Shown: in pieces, positions 25,533 through 38,010 of the stretch
Layout: every line of letters starts with the position of its first letter
Position numbering within the stretch: position 1 is the stretch's first letter
Assembly: GCA_015501595.1 (NCBI GenBank)
Contig: JADNRX010000280.1
Location: forward strand, 1-64,000
DNA length: 64,000 nt
DNA from: Hymenopellis radicata
Taxonomy: Eukaryota > Basidiomycota > Agaricomycetes > Agaricales > Physalacriaceae
Reading direction: 5' to 3'
Made by a program: the position numbers and the translations under genes
The notes under the pieces: model-generated
What the model was told of the DNA's origin: nothing
Databases searched by the model: none
What the model saw: the letters and a program-made list of their open reading frames with translations, nothing else

Positions 25533-27042
25533 ATGCCCAGTCTACGCATCATTGATCAGCCATCGCCGTATGCCTCCTTTCTGGGCACCACCGTGTCCTT
25601 TTCCGCATCGGATGCGTTCAAGGCAGAGCTGAGGTCGTTCCTACGCGACGTAAAGCGCGAAATTGGGGACTGTCAACAGGCCATTGACGCCCTTCGAGCG
25701 GCACTCCAGGCAGCGGTGGAGGATAAAGCCACCGCCCAGGAGTTCTATAACAACCATGAATCCATTTCTCCCCTCATTCACGAACTGCCGACCGAGGTCA
25801 TGATACACATATTTCGTTTCGCTGTCTCCTCCCCCGTTCCAGTGCATCCCATCAGCCCAAAGGTCTACGAAGGGAAAGCACGGCCATTTCTTGGCATGGT
25901 GTGTCGGAGATGGAGAGATGTTCTTCATTGTACCCCATCATTGTGGTCTTCCATACAATTTCATCCTGCTTCTTCCTCCAAAAGCCCAAGATCCGTAAAT
26001 TCGGCCCTCCTTGCTTCCGCTTTGGCATACTCCCAGAATGCTCCCTTATCCTTCGACGTTCGCATTCAGGATGTTGAACAATCCTTTGCCCTGCTAAACC
26101 AAATCGTATCACATTCTTCGCGGTGGCATAAAGCCTCCATTTCGGCCCACATTGCTGGTTTTAGAGCTTGGAATACTTGGAACCTCGAGCTGGGTCCCCT
26201 ACCACTTCTTGCGTCCTTGACCCTAGACCTCGAAGATTTCAAGGACCATTGGTTGAAAAAGGGAGCTCACTGTACTCAAATCCTTGAGTCATTCGAAGAC
26301 GCACCTCTACTCCGGAAGTTTACATTGCCGAATATTGGCCACGGAAATAGCTGGCTCACGCCACAAGACATTGCTTTCCCTTGGCATCAGCTCACTTGTT
26401 TGACAGTCGGTGGCAAGGCTGCCGACATTCGCGGCTTTCTCGCCGCATGTCCAAACTTGGAAGAGTTGGATGCGGCCGACGGCGAATACGACGCGGTTCA
26501 GCATCCTAATTCCACAGTAACTCACGAAAAGCTGAGAATTCTTCGACTTCGCATGCTACGTGACTTGGGCGGGATTGTTTGTCCAAACCTGCGCCATTTA
26601 GAGTTCATTCCGACGACAGATACTTCGAGTTCAATACTGACAGCGACTTGCATACATGGAGCCATACCAGGTGTTCTTTTTTCGTTCCATGCCAGCCGAC
26701 CTGCATTTCGAGCATCGTTATTCTTGGGCTTCAAGCCAGCTCGTTGGGTTGCATCTACGGAACGTCACTTCGTATGAGAGTGTCACAACCTTGACACTGC
26801 ATTTGCGCGGTGGTCTGGAGAGCGTTATTCCCAGCTACGCAGAATTCTTAAACGAGACGTTTTCAACGCCTCGATTAAAAGAGTTGCGCTTGGACCTCTC
26901 CGAAAGATCGAAACGTGATGATGATCTATATAGGCTGCTTCAACCAGCACTGGAGAAGATGAAGGTTTCTCCTCTTCGTCGCGTATGCCTCAGACGGTGT
27001 TGCGTGGGTGCAAGCCACTTTCCATTTTGTCCCAGAAAATAG
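25533..27042 (+). CDS. F-box protein
   Basis: An N-terminal coiled coil (AFKAELRSFLRDVKREIGDC ... AALQAAVEDKATAQEF) is followed by a canonical F-box: ISPLIHELPTEVMIHIFRFA ... LGMVCRRWRDVLHCTPSLWS. A leucine-rich C-terminal region follows (PLPLLASLTLDLEDF, LTCLTVGGKAADIRG, CPNLEELDA). Presumed SCF adaptor with unknown substrate. Frame changes between about 26600 and 26690 (candidate site: the T-run near 26680). The second frame continues with LVGLHLRNVTSYESVTTLTL and ELRLDLSERSKRDDDLY, clearly the same protein, and ends at 27042. Apart from that shift the first 370 codons are intronless, which is common for this family. Confidence 0.78.
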
Positions 27043-27364
27043 TGTCTGCCCATCCGTATGTTCGGTCGACACCGGTAAGCCTTTTCTGTCGTATTATGAG
27101 CGCCCAAGATGTTAACTATCAGTATGACCAGTCTCCGATAATTTCCTTGCGCTTGAGAAGCTCACTGTAGCTGAGGTGTAGCAAAGTGGTTGGGGCCATC
27201 GGGCTGGGGTTCCACCAACTTGATGTCGCCAACGCCCGGCATTCATGGAGGATGGTTTGTGTATGTTGGAGTAAGAATTCAGAGTTGAACCATAGAGAAA
27301 TGTGTACGCCCTACAGAGGGACAATTACTTCTATATATCCTTTCCTTCGTGCAGTAAGTAGATG

Positions 27365-29264
27365 TCAATCGACTAGTCTCCGCAACTTAAGACGCTGAAC
27401 GTCTCGCGCGTTGTTTGAGCTCCAAAGCCCAACCAAAGAGACTGATCCCCGCAGCCCGGCAAAACACGTCCCAACATAGATAATCATGTTCTCATACTTC
27501 CCACCACTAAGTGGGAACGCCTTTGTCATATCAACGGTCGAACCCGTGAGCAAGCCCGACGATATCGGCGTCGACAGAATGTTACCCAAACCCCTCGAAA
27601 GCAAGAAGTAACCGAATAGAGTTGTATTCAAGCTCGGGTTCTCTTCTATAGGCTTTGTTAACGGAGGGAAGCGATGTAGCATCACAGAGGACTTACTGGC
27701 AACTGGCCGTACGAATCCGGTCCATAAGCTGCTCCAGCCACCGGCAAGCATTCCGTAGGCTATGCCAAAGGAAAGTAAGCCAGCCAGGTTCCTGGATAAG
27801 AGGCCCCAAACAATGAAGGTCACGAGAGAGGTCGATAGCAAGGTCGAAATCGCCAGGAAGAAGGGATTGAGTATATCGGAGAGGTACCCCATGGATAATC
27901 GTCCAAAGACTGATGCACCTACAGACGAAATGAGTTGGTGTGCAGCGCACTGCGACATGATCCTGCACAAACCATTCAAAAAGGCTACAGTCAACGCGGA
28001 CTGACTGGTCGTTACATGAAGTTCGCGCGCAAATGCTGCATAGGGGCAGATAGTCAGAATTGAAGCGCGCAACCAACTCTCAAGTAACACATACTCGGAA
28101 GCCATACGACAGGCACGAAGTATCCAAAACCCTGTAACGTATTTGCAGCTAGAGCTATCCAGATCGTTGTGTTCTTCATCCATTCCTTGCTTTGTGGCGC
28201 AGGAATCTGCTGGCGTGTTCTGGAATCGGGAATTCGCGGTCGTAGGAGAGGAAGAAGAGGAGCCAAAATAACGACAATAGCAACGGAGAATATGCGGATG
28301 GTTTTAGGCAGGCCATACGCCTGTATCAGCTGCGGTAATGTCAAGGGAATGATCAATCCTCCAACGGAGGTACCTGCATGCAAAGTCAGTTGGGATAACA
28401 AGTAAATGATGGGTTACAGACCAGCGAAAACAACACCATTCGCCATGCCGCGTTTGTTCACGAACCACTCCGACAGGTACGACATGCAAGGTGCGTATAT
28501 GAGTGAGCCGGCAACTCCATATAATCCGCCTTCGAAAAAGAGAATCGCAACAACCTAGTCCAATGAAGTCAGCTTTACAAGCTGTAGCCTTTATAGAATC
28601 CCCATCACATTCGTCATATAGCTAGCGGCGAACAAGCTTGCCCAAGCCAGAACAACTCCCACCCACATGGATGTTCTTCGGTGGTAAGGATAGCGGCTAC
28701 AAAGAGGATAAAGCACGATCCCTAAGGTGATATTAACATACAGGAGAAACACACGAATGAGCTTTGTGTACTCACCAGAACAGTAGATGGTCCCAGAGCC
28801 CAGCGGCCAATCACAGGAAGTATAGACATCGCGTGTGGCTGCGAACTATACTTCTGCGTCGCCAAATAGCCTACGACGCGTCTTATTTGACTCTGCGTTC
28901 AGAAACCATGATACCAATAAATGCTCACTGTCAAGAAAGATACCATTCGCAGCTGGGAAACCCCAAACAATTGCCTCGACGAAGAATGCAGCTAAGAGCT
29001 GCACGTAGTTAGTAAATCAAACGCGGTTCGGAATATACAGGCCCTCTAACGAGAGCCTGGTATTTACGAAGGACCAGGCGCCGATGCCTCCGTCTACTGG
29101 CGCCAAGGACGATTCGTTGAGCATCACTGGACGTCCGAACCATGTCTTTCTCCCAGGGAGGACGAGGCCGAGGTCAGCGCGAGAGTAGAACGGGAAGATG
29201 GGAGGGGCGTGCGCGTCGCTAGTTCTATTTCGTCTGTAGATTTGGCGCTAGAAACGGGAGACAT
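27365..29264 (-). CDS. MFS transporter, monocarboxylate-transporter (MCT) type
   Basis: Twelve-helix membrane transporter of the MCH/MCT group, often called riboflavin or monocarboxylate transporter-like in fungi. The N-terminus is hydrophilic (MSPVSSAKSTDEIELATRTP). TM1 begins VDGGIGAW, then after an intron AAFFVEAIVWGFPAANGIFL. Further hallmarks are SSQPHAMSILPVIG, SVGGLIIPLTLPQLIQAYG, RPRIPDSR, GASVFGRLSMGYLSDILNPF and a last hydrophobic pair before stop 27365-27367. A one-base shift at 29129-29130 separates the hydrophilic tail (SDV) from MLNESSLAPVDGG; one extra C on the coding strand restores frame. Otherwise translation would have to start at the internal MLNESS. Substrate cannot be told. 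Confidence 0.83.
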
Positions 29265-30740
29265 GATGGCAGAGAAGGAGCTCTCTGACTCGGTGATGGC
29301 CTTGACCCTTGGTTAATGCCGGGTAAATGGTGGTTCAAGTTAAGCCCGAGTCAGCAAACTTGTTCGATAAATAACGTCTTCAGGATCACCCCATTCCACC
29401 AGGAGTTCAGCACAATTGAAGGCTCTGGTCAGACTTTCCTTCACGCAGCTGTCTCCAGAAAAAACTGCGGCGTCGTCGTGTAGGAGTTAAAGCTCTTAAA
29501 ACTGGAACTGCCGTCTACTCGGCAAGGGGATTCCAAAACTGTAATCGGATCCACTACGCCGACTATGTGCAAGTTGATGGCAGGACCCCGAGAACTTGAC
29601 CCACCCACCACCACCTACTTATGGTAATGCGTACCTGATTCTGCTGGACCACGAAGGATAGCCGATTAACTGCAGAGGTGAATGCGACGTTGTCCTGATA
29701 AAAATGCTTCAAATTTTTGTCCTCCGACATGTTGGATGTATGCCCGCATGTTGGTTGGACAAAATGTCGCTGTATGTGCAGCTTTCGTCGATGGTCTGAA
29801 GTCGATGACGTGGTCATTATTGCGTCACCGCGTAAACCTGATCTTGCGAGCTTAATACGATGTGAGTAGTTCAGCGTATAACAAGGTGTACTTCACCAAA
29901 TTCGAGCATTTTGATGTCCAGATTAACATTTATAAGTGTGAAAAAGACAATGAGAGAAAGGATGGTATCATTTTCTATACTGTACGAGAAGATACAGACA
30001 AAGGTGCCACAACCTCATGTGGCTGTGTTTTCCAGGACCCCGAGAACTTGACCCCCCACCCACACCCACTAGTTGGCGCGAGCGATTACAGTTCTGGACT
30101 CCCCTTGCTACTCGGCATCTAAGTACTCGTCGCGTGACTCGCGTCGGCCGAGCGGCTTCACGGGGGACGCGCCGACAACCCCGCTTCTCTCTCAGTTGCG
30201 CCCATCTCCTCGAATTTTCAGAGTGAGGATGTGCAGGTCATTCGTCGCCAAAGACAGGCATCTGCGCCCCTTTCCATTGTCGTCCTTGCCAGTATGTCAA
30301 AATTTCACCCTGCTCAAAATTAGTACTGAGATTGGAACAGTCAATTAAAACGCGTCGCGACATCGTAGGTTAGGATAATCTACGCGCCTTCTGCTTGTTC
30401 TCCCCATAACTATCAGCACAACTTGTGACACTCAAGTTCTGGTGGTGGTCTCACCCTCCTTGTCCTTCTTACGTGTTTCTCGAAGACCTGGTGGTTCTTT
30501 ATGTCGTTGTGGATATTACAGAACGCACGGAAGATGGTATGCCATAATAGAGGCGGCACGGTCAGACGCGCAGACATTCGCAAGGATGACTGCTGCACAA
30601 CGGTGGCTTCGGAAATTCCCAGGCTCGACGTTAACGATTGGCCATGAAACAGAGCCACCCACCACATTCGCTCTCGCAATGCGGTGTGTTGCGTACAAGT
30701 ACCGCAGGCGTTTAGATTCTGGGACTGGACCACGGTGGCA
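29265..30740. other. Intergenic with a 22-bp direct repeat
   Basis: The sequence CAGGACCCCGAGAACTTGAC with flanking C's occurs at 29581-29602 and again at 30033-30054, each followed by a CACCC-rich stretch. Sequence between the copies is partly self-complementary (AAAATGCTTCAAATTT near 29700 against its near-inverse near 29900). This could be the remains of a small mobile element. No gene is supported here. Confidence 0.4.
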
Positions 30741-30747
30741 TATATAA
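30741..30747 (+). promoter_or_regulatory. TATA box of the alpha/beta hydrolase gene
   Basis: TATATAA lies 51 nt upstream of the ATG at 30792 and is the only such motif in the leader. Confidence 0.5.
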
Positions 30748-30791
30748 ATCGATGACACCTATCCCGCAGGCCATCGCGTCTCTTCCTCACG

Positions 30792-31898
30792 ATGTTGTTG
30801 GAGGATGTTCTCTCGAATCATCTCGGAAACATCGCCAAACCTACGACCTTCACATACAAGACAGTCGGCGACCTAGAGATAAAGTTCGACCTCTACCATC
30901 CACCAGATGTTCCGGCGACTGTCCCCGTAGTCATCTATTTCCATGCCGGGGGACTGATTACTGGGGACCGTAATAGCGTTCTGCCAATATGGCTCATGAG
31001 TCAGTTTCCCACTGCCCGTTGCTGCATACGCTAACCGGTGGTCTTCAGAACGCGTCGAAGCCGCAGGATTCGCCTTCATTTCAGCAGATTACAGACTCCT
31101 TCCGTCGGGAGGAATCACAGGTCACGATATCCTTCAGGATGTTAAAGATCTTTTCGCCTTCGTTTCTGCAACGGATTATGCGCATCCTACCAAGGGCACT
31201 AAATACCGCATAGATAAAAAGGCGATTCTAGCTACTGGCCAGAGTGCAGGTGCCCTCTGCGCGTTCTTGTCCAATCATGCCACACCCAAACCGAAGGCTA
31301 TCTTCTCCTTATATGGCATGGGTGGCGACTTTTTCGTACGTTCCCTCTAAATTCACACGAAGTATATCTGACGTCTGATTAGGCACCATATTATCTTACA
31401 CCTAAGACCGCACCGTTTTATCCAGGTATTGGTCTGCTCGATCCCACGGAGGCTATGTTCACGGACTTCCTCTATCCCAAATCCACCACCACACCCGCCG
31501 TCTCTGGGTCTCTGCTTACCCTTGATAACCCGCGGAACCTTTTGCTTCCGCTTTACTTACAGCTCGGTGTTTTTGTGGACTACTACATCGGGGAGCACGA
31601 AAACCGTATTACCTCTGAGCAGGACCTTCCAGAAAGACACAGAGTAGTGTTTCCGGATCTCTTCTTGGGGGACATTCCGAGTTGGCCACCGACGTTCCTC
31701 GTTCATGGTTCCGCGGATACTACCATTCCGTGCAGTTCTTCGATCCGACTGCATGATCTGTTGAAGGAGAAGGGCGTGGAGACGGAGCTTGTTCTCGTGG
31801 AGGGATGCGATCATGGTTTCGACTACATGCCGGGGAGTGATGAGAAGCATGCGGAATTGTACGATAGAGCTGTACAGTTCTTGAAGGACAATGCATAG
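30792..31898 (+). CDS. Alpha/beta hydrolase fold-3 (HSL-like esterase), intact copy
   Basis: Three exons give about 330 residues. Exon 1 starts MLLEDVLSNHLGNIAKPTTF and carries the oxyanion-hole motif in variant form, VIYFHAGGLITGD (HAGG rather than HGGG). After a ~50-nt intron comes EAAGFAFISADYRLLPSGG, then the nucleophile elbow ATGQSAGALCAF (G-x-S-x-G). The last exon has LYLQLGVFVDYYIGEHENR, FLVHGSADTTIPCSSS (catalytic Asp region) and VEGCDHGFDYMPGSDEK (catalytic His). No signal peptide, so probably cytosolic. Substrate unknown. An inverted, damaged paralogue lies at 39.8-40.9 kb with the same intron positions, indicating a local duplication. Confidence 0.87.
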
Positions 31899-32442
31899 AT
31901 TTGGTATGTTCCAAGATGATGCTTACCCTTTTCCATGACGGCTAACATAATGTGCAGATTACGGATGAGGATTGTTTGGTCGAACGCGATTCAAATACAG
32001 TTTGGTTTGACAGGTCCATGCTCGTCCGACAAGTCGAAATGGGGTTCGCCACGAAGTCGAGACACCTCAGTTCCCAGGTACAGGAATGGAATTGGAAATT
32101 CTCCAATCTCCAGAACCTCGGTGATAGAAGCTGTTCAAGCCTTCACTTGTACGAACGCCAAATTTTCGGTCAACGACGCTGCATAGATCTTCGACGATCC
32201 GAAATCCAAGCTTTCTCATTTCTTCGCTTTCTCGATGTCTACGCCAATTTACATTTACTCTAGGCACGCAGCGTTCAACTCACCGGACAGGCACGTCACC
32301 TCCAACACGGTCTCGGATCGTTCTCGAGCCCCACCGCCTCCCACTGCCAGCAAAGTACTTATAATACAGATTCGTTTGGTAATGGGGTTCTTCCTTTCCC
32401 GTGTTTTATCCTCGCCTCTTCTCGCTCCCCTATTCCACCCAA

Positions 32443-34305
32443 ATGATGTCGTCTTCTAACGCTTGGGGGCGGGTTTCATCGGTACGTGTATCGTTAAGCA
32501 TTCTTCAAGTGTTGTGTGCTGACGGCGTGTGTAGGCTTCAATTCAGGCGTGAGATTCGCTGACCGCGATCGTACTGAGACAAGCGCTCCTTTTTCTTGAC
32601 AGCTGTACGGCCTGACGATCGCGCAGACGCTGCATTATTTTCGATATTACCATCGGGAGGACAAGACGCGGTTGAAGCTCCTAGTGCTAATCTTGTTGTA
32701 CGCGTTGTCTCAGTATCTGTGTTCCTGTTTGACGAGGACGGTCTCATAGTGCGCTGGACACTTTCCACGTCTATGCCATGGCGCATACGTTTTGGATCTA
32801 CTTTATCCGTGGGAGGCGGGACGCGTCGCTTCTAGACTCGAGTCGATGCCTTGGTGCGTCGCCTCTCATGGACTCAAACTTAATCTGAACTCTGATTAGG
32901 CAATTGATTGTACGTGGCCGTTCGCATTCTAGCGCAGCGATGCTCACTAGGAAGCAAAGGCTTCGTTAATCGCAACAGTGCGTACTTGTTACTCCACCAC
33001 TGTTCTTCGCTCACGCCGATCTATGTAGTATATAATCACTTTCATTGTTCAAACGTTAGTCGCGACGCGGTTCCTGCTTCCCTCTTGTCTGACGCTCCTT
33101 TAGTTTCTATGGGATTAGAGTGTATAAAGGTACATTGGACTCCTCTCGACATGACAAAACCTGACCAGGCCCTCGCAGTCACCCGACGTAATAAACTGAT
33201 ATTCGGCATAATTGTACGTGCTCTGGTTCAACGCGCCTTGCATCCTCCTCATCCGCTTGTCCAGTGCATAATTTCTCTTGTTCAGATCGGTCAGTGGTAT
33301 GCGAATTTCATGGTCCTGGGACTGATAGAATGCGTCTCGTAGCTGCTGGAACCGGTGAGGAGACCTACCAGGCTCGTCTCGTTATGAAAGTGGTCTGACG
33401 AGCATGTCAGCTTTCGTAGCAGAAGAGTATGCATCTTCCTTCCTTCCCAGATTGCTACTCAGAATTGCGCGCAGAGTGACTGCAGATCAACCAACTGTCA
33501 TCGTCAAGAACACTGTGAGTTATAATCGTTCGTGTGGTGTTCACTGTTTAAAGTGAGTCAATCAGACGACTCTCATGCTGGAGGTGGCGAGTACTGTTGT
33601 TTGTGCGTCATTACATGCGCAATGGTATGGGGTTTACAGACGGGAAGGACAGGCATGCACTGCGCGTATGTGTTCTTGTTCTCATTTGGATCGAGTTCTC
33701 ATCCAGATCTGCCAGAACCGACAGGCTACTGCATCGTCTGGTAATCTACGCCATCAACATGGGTTTGATTGGCTGGTAAGGTCACTAACGTTACTACATC
33801 CGGAGATTGTTGACCGCGTCCTTTTAGTCTCGTGGCGCTCGTCCAACTGATTATTGTGCGTCTGTTCGATAATCTTTACCGCAAGACGACATTCATACTT
33901 GAGTGATCCCACAGTTTGCCGCCCATCGCGATCAGATGCTGTTCTTGGGCGCGAATCTTGTTGTCAGTAAATGTACGTGGTCGGCGTCTTCCACCTCAGT
34001 ATTCACTCTCTGATATGGATGGATGTCTTGTAGGTTATTCCAACAGCTTGCTCGCGACGTTGAACGCGCGGCACTCTATACGGAAGGCGCACGATGAGTG
34101 GGTCGACGATGAGAACACGCAAGGGATCGTACTTCACCGGGTGGGCAAATTGAACCCGCTCAGTCGTCTCGCGTTGAGGAGGTCTGGGAAGAAATTCGTG
34201 TTGAAGTACGCTTGCGGTGTGTGCTTCTTTTGGTTCTCGATCGTGTATTACATAGCCGTGGCGATGCCACATACCCACCTCAGTCGTTACCCCCATTACG
34301 CCTGA
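32443..34305 (+). CDS. Multi-pass membrane protein of the DUF6534 type
   Basis: A seven-helix-like Agaricomycete family, abundant and of unknown function. Conserved blocks appear in order through many tiny introns: LYGLTIAQTLHYFRYYHRED, LLVLILLYALS joined by a 37-nt intron to HALDTFHVYAMAHTFWIYFI, RLLHRLVIYAINMGLIGW, QMLFLGANLVVSK, and finally SNSLLATLNARHSIRKAHDE. Hydrophobic segments alternate with short loops as in the family. The 5' exons (32443-32610) and the middle (32890-33700) are only partly resolved and may contain indels. The C-terminal extension after RKAHDEW may belong to a final exon or be read-through. The stop-containing 3' end is partly duplicated just downstream. Confidence 0.6.
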
Positions 34306-34438
34306 GGTGGGCCCGTTCATATTTACCTCTCGTATATATTTACTTACATCTACGGTACAGCCTGACTGTACTCTAACAGGTATCTAGATACATGAGTCGT
34401 TACCCCCATTACGCCTGAGCCTGACTGTACTCTAACAA
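34282..34438 (+). repeat. Tandem partial duplication at the 3' end of the DUF6534-type gene
   Basis: AGTCGTTACCCCCATTACGC plus CTGAG occurs at 34282-34306, spanning the stop codon, and again at about 34395-34419. AGCCTGACTGTACTCTAACA also occurs twice, around 34359 and 34417. Confidence 0.75.
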
Positions 34439-34574
34439 TTCGATCTCAAGGAAATCCAGTTCGTTTTTTTGTCTTCCTTCTCTTCCGGCTGCTTGGTAAT
34501 ACATGAAATTAGACACTTCATAAAGCGGCACAGTGGAGGCAAGCCGACGTCTATGACTAGGAAAGGAAGAAGAG

Positions 34575-34675
34575 TGATTCTGCGAATGAGGTTTTGAAGA
34601 ATTATGAGATTGATTGCAAGATGTATGAGGGTATGTAACGGCGGAGGCTCGATGAAAACGTTCATCATTATGACG
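34575..34675 (-). repeat. Inverted copy of the upstream region of hydrolase copy 2
   Basis: Read on the minus strand, CCTCATACATCTT(-)GCAATC, then AATCTCATAATTCTTCAAAA and CCTCATT-GCAGAATC, match 41009-41066. The adjacent GGCGGAGGCTCGATGAAAAC block matches 40970-40990 in the corresponding orientation. The two stretches share about 100 bp with few differences. Confidence 0.75.
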
Positions 34676-34830
34676 AGCCTAATTGTGTTTTATCTCTTGC
34701 ATGAATCGGTTCACGGCATTTCGGCATTGGCACTGTTTGGTTTCGCTCTCAGACAGTTTATGTTTGTTTGCCTTCTGCCTCCTGCCTCCACGTTGTCGCC
34801 TTCCGCTCAAAACAAGACCTCCCCGCCCTA

Positions 34831-36718
34831 ATGAGTGACATCGGCAACTCTGTGGCATCCAGTACGGCGTCGGGACCCGTCTCTGAACCGCCTGCAGCGT
34901 CGGGGCCGTCGTCGTTGCCATCGCCGGCAGATCAATATGGAGGCGACATTTTGGAAAAATACCGAAGTTTGAAGCGACAGTTTGACGAGCTCGAGGAGGT
35001 TTGTGATCGCTAACAGCATGTCGGGCGTCGCTGATTTATGATAGAAACACGAGGAAGGGAACCATGAGCTGAATGATACGAACGTGCAGATTCGGCATGA
35101 AAGAAGGTAAGAAGCTTGCTTGCTCTGTTTGTCTGCGCCGTCTGACCGAGGCTTTAGTGTGCTTTTGGAACGGATACTTGCGCTGGAGGCTGCTAACGGT
35201 GGCGCCGAATCGCTCGGTGCCCAAGCTGACGGCAATGACGGCGGGGAGCCACCAGCAAAGCGACAACGCAGCACTGAGGCGGGACCATCACACGCGTTCG
35301 ACCCCCCGAATTTCTCTTTGGAAATGATAGATCCTGCGCTCAGCGAGATGCCCGCGGCTGAAGCGAAAAGTGTGGCGTCTACTTCGCCAGCACCGACGCG
35401 ACGAAGTACTCGAGCCAGGAAATCCGTCAACTACAACGACGACGAGAATGAGGATGAACTGCCCGCCAAGCCGGAGAAACCTGCGCCTCGGAAACCCCAT
35501 AGGAAAGTCGCCGAGGCTCCTGTTGAACCACCTCCGACGCCATCTACGAGCGCGTCAGCTACAGCAACTCCACGTACCCCCGCCGCTCCTCCTCCAGCCA
35601 TGAGCTTCAATCCCTATTCCTTATATTATCCTACGCCTGGTCAAGCTACTGCTCCATTTCCTTATCCCTACTATTATATGCACGGCATGATGCCTTATCC
35701 TCCACCCCCAATGCCTGGGATGCCTGGTCCCAGCCAAGCCCCTCCAAATCCCCCGCCGCCTCAATCCCAGCGGCGCGCGTCTGGCAATCAGCCCAAGCCC
35801 AAGCGGTTAAAGACCCACACCGTGACAAGCAAAAACTACAGCATTCCCATGGTACCACGCGATAAACGAGGCAAACCCATGCTACCGCTTAACGTTGGAA
35901 TCATGACTGTCATTTCCTTGGGCGAAGTGTGCATGCGGGAACATTTTCACACCGAGCGCTATATATTTCCTGTGGGATATGAAGTCACTCGACGATATAT
36001 GTCCACTATCGAACCCAACAGCGAGGTCGTGTACCACTGCACTATTCTGGACGGAGGCGACGGTCCCAAGTTCCAGATTGTGCCGAACGATGTCCCAGAT
36101 AAACCGGTGATTGCTGGGACGGCGACTGGCGCGTGGTCAACTATCGTCAAGCAGGCCAACGCGATACGGAACCGACAACACTCGAATTCTGTTTCTGGGC
36201 CCGACTTTTTTGGATTAGGGCAAAACACGATCAAGCATCTTATCCAGCAGCTTCCGAATGCGGAGAAGCTGAGGGATTACGTGTGGCAACACTTTGTTGA
36301 GGGAGGGTATGTTCATTCACATCTGTTAAGAGTTCGTCTACTTATGTTGTACAGGCCGCTAGGTGGGCGACACGCTGCTGTGATCCCAGCGCTGCCGGAG
36401 GAGTATGATTCGAGCACGCCTATAGGCGCGTTCTATCCGAGCGAGCGTGATAAGCTGCAGAAGGAGCGTGCCGAAGAACGTGCGGCGTCGGGTGAGCCGC
36501 CGAAGAGTCACTATCCGCCGCATATCATGGCACAGGGAGCCGCGCGTCCTGGCCAGCGCCTACAGCAACCACAGCAGCAGCAGCAGCCTCAACCGCCGCC
36601 CCAGCAGACCCCGCAGCAGACTGCCGAGCAGATGCAGCATTTTGCGAATGTGACATTTGACGATCTCTTACGGTTTGCGACGGGGAGCGGAGCCTTGGTC
36701 AATACACAGCAGTCTTGA
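34831..36718 (+). CDS. FYRN/FYRC-domain chromatin protein (TBRG1-like)
   Basis: Nuclear protein with a bipartite phenylalanine/tyrosine-rich (FYR) module, known from MLL-type methyltransferases and TBRG1. The N-terminal coiled coil (DILEKYRSLKRQFDELEE) is joined through two introns to HEEGNHELNDTNVQIRHERS and LLERILALEAANG. A low-complexity region with nuclear-signal-like PPAKRQRS and RRSTRARKS, plus a Pro/Tyr-rich stretch (YYPTPGQATAPFPYPYYYMH), precedes the FYR module. FYRN is PLNVGIMTVISLGEVCMREH then YIFPVGYEVTRRYMS. FYRC is VVYHCTILDGGDGPKFQIVP then SGPDFFGLGQNTIKHLIQQL. A poly-Gln/Pro tail ends the protein at 36718. All exons are in phase. No SET domain is present, so it probably serves as a subunit or reader. 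Its 3' end is tandemly duplicated. Confidence 0.87.
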
Positions 36719-36871
36719 TTCTTGACCAGTGTTTATCGAGGTTAATCTGATTTTTTTTGAAGGTCTCATCCTTGTGCGATTGCCCTTTCCACGCAGCAGT
36801 CTTGGTTCTTGACGAGTGTTTTATCTAGGGTAACCTTAAAGGTCCCACCATTGTGCGATTGCCCTTTCCCC
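36707..36871 (+). repeat. Tandem duplication of the FYR gene's 3' end
   Basis: Unit 1 (36707-36793) starts CAGCAGTCTTGATTCTTGAC and includes the stop codon. Unit 2 (36794-36871) starts CAGCAGTCTTGGTTCTTGAC. Both end with TTGTGCGATTGCCCTTTCC. In unit 2 the TGA has become TGG. Confidence 0.85.
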
Positions 36872-37111
36872 GCCCATGCAGAGACACGAAAGTGCTTTTA
36901 CCTCTGTCTGGTGTGTGGCGCAAGAGATGGGATGATGGATCCCTCCTTTACTATGAGTGGGTCTTGACTGTCTTTTGCGAGAGAGAGATGGGGCCACATT
37001 GATAAAGTAAGAGTGGTTTATTGAGCTTACGCCGCTGTGGGGACTCCTTCCGATGCGAGGCTAGTGCCGGATTGGGGTAGTATATGTGGCATACATTTCG
37101 GACAACATTTG

Positions 37112-37820
37112 TTAATGAGAAGAGCACTGCTGTTTTTTGTTCTCAGGTTTTCGAGGTATCGATGTCCTCTCGGGCTTCAACTCGGTCATTGGCAGAGGAA
37201 ATTCACCGCTGTTGAATTCGATGTCGATCATTTGTCTTTGATCAGCGTTCATTTCAAGTTTGTTTCCCCTTGAGGCAGGCTTGAGGCCGTTCTGAGTTAC
37301 ATTACAGTATGGTGTTTCCACGTTGGATACAGACGCGCATGAAGTTCCGTGGAGGTTTGTTTGCTTCCGTTGGCATTGAATACCCAATCGGGTGTTGCCC
37401 CTGGCTTGCTCTCTTTCCTCTTACCACCATGCACACATTTTGTCGGCGGAAACAGCGTCTCCGAAATGACATCTCCTGCGTCCCCAGCAGGCACGCACGC
37501 CTACACACGTATCCGACAACGCGCTGACATGCATGTACTTTGTCGTCGCTTTGAATGGGGACAGCGGACCAGTGACGGTGGGACGGAGTGAATATATTGG
37601 CCAACAGCAATCCTCGTGGATCTGTTCGCGGATCTGTGATTGTCGCATCTAATGGAGAACCCGAGTCGGAAATTTGGGTTGGGTGCTTTCGCATCCGGAT
37701 TGGTCGATGGGATGGTTTACCTGCTGCTTTCTCTTCTATGGAATGCTCTCGTATAGCTGTAATATGCACAGGAACTGGTAGCGTTCTTTCGTGAGTTTCA
37801 GCCATTTTTTTTCTGAACAT
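37112..37820 (-). CDS. Possible small gene, unrecognised
   Basis: Minus-strand frames can be joined by a plausible intron near 37665-37735 (GTAAACC ... CCATTAG). This gives MAETHERTLPVPVHITAIRE continuing to ATITDPRTDPRGLLLANIFT. A later frame contains QMIDIEFNSGEFPLPM. No domain is recognised. It would be divergent from the SNG1-like gene across a TATA-containing promoter. Equally it may be non-coding. Confidence 0.25.
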
Positions 37821-37926
37821 TTCTATGGAGGATTGATATCACTATTAGTTCCGTGTCGGGTTTAGTAACCTGCGGTTAGACTTCAACATTTCCTGACAAG
37901 GCTCTTTGCGACTCGGAGCGCGCATA

Positions 37927-37935
37927 CTATATAAG
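37927..37935 (+). promoter_or_regulatory. TATA box of the SNG1-like gene
   Basis: CTATATAAG lies about 80 nt before the ATG at 38011, with a pyrimidine-rich leader between. Confidence 0.55.
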
Positions 37936-38010
37936 CTCATGGCTACTTGTTCTGGACTTTATCATCCCCATCCTATCCCTCTCGAGTACTAGATCCACCT
38001 TTCATTCTTC

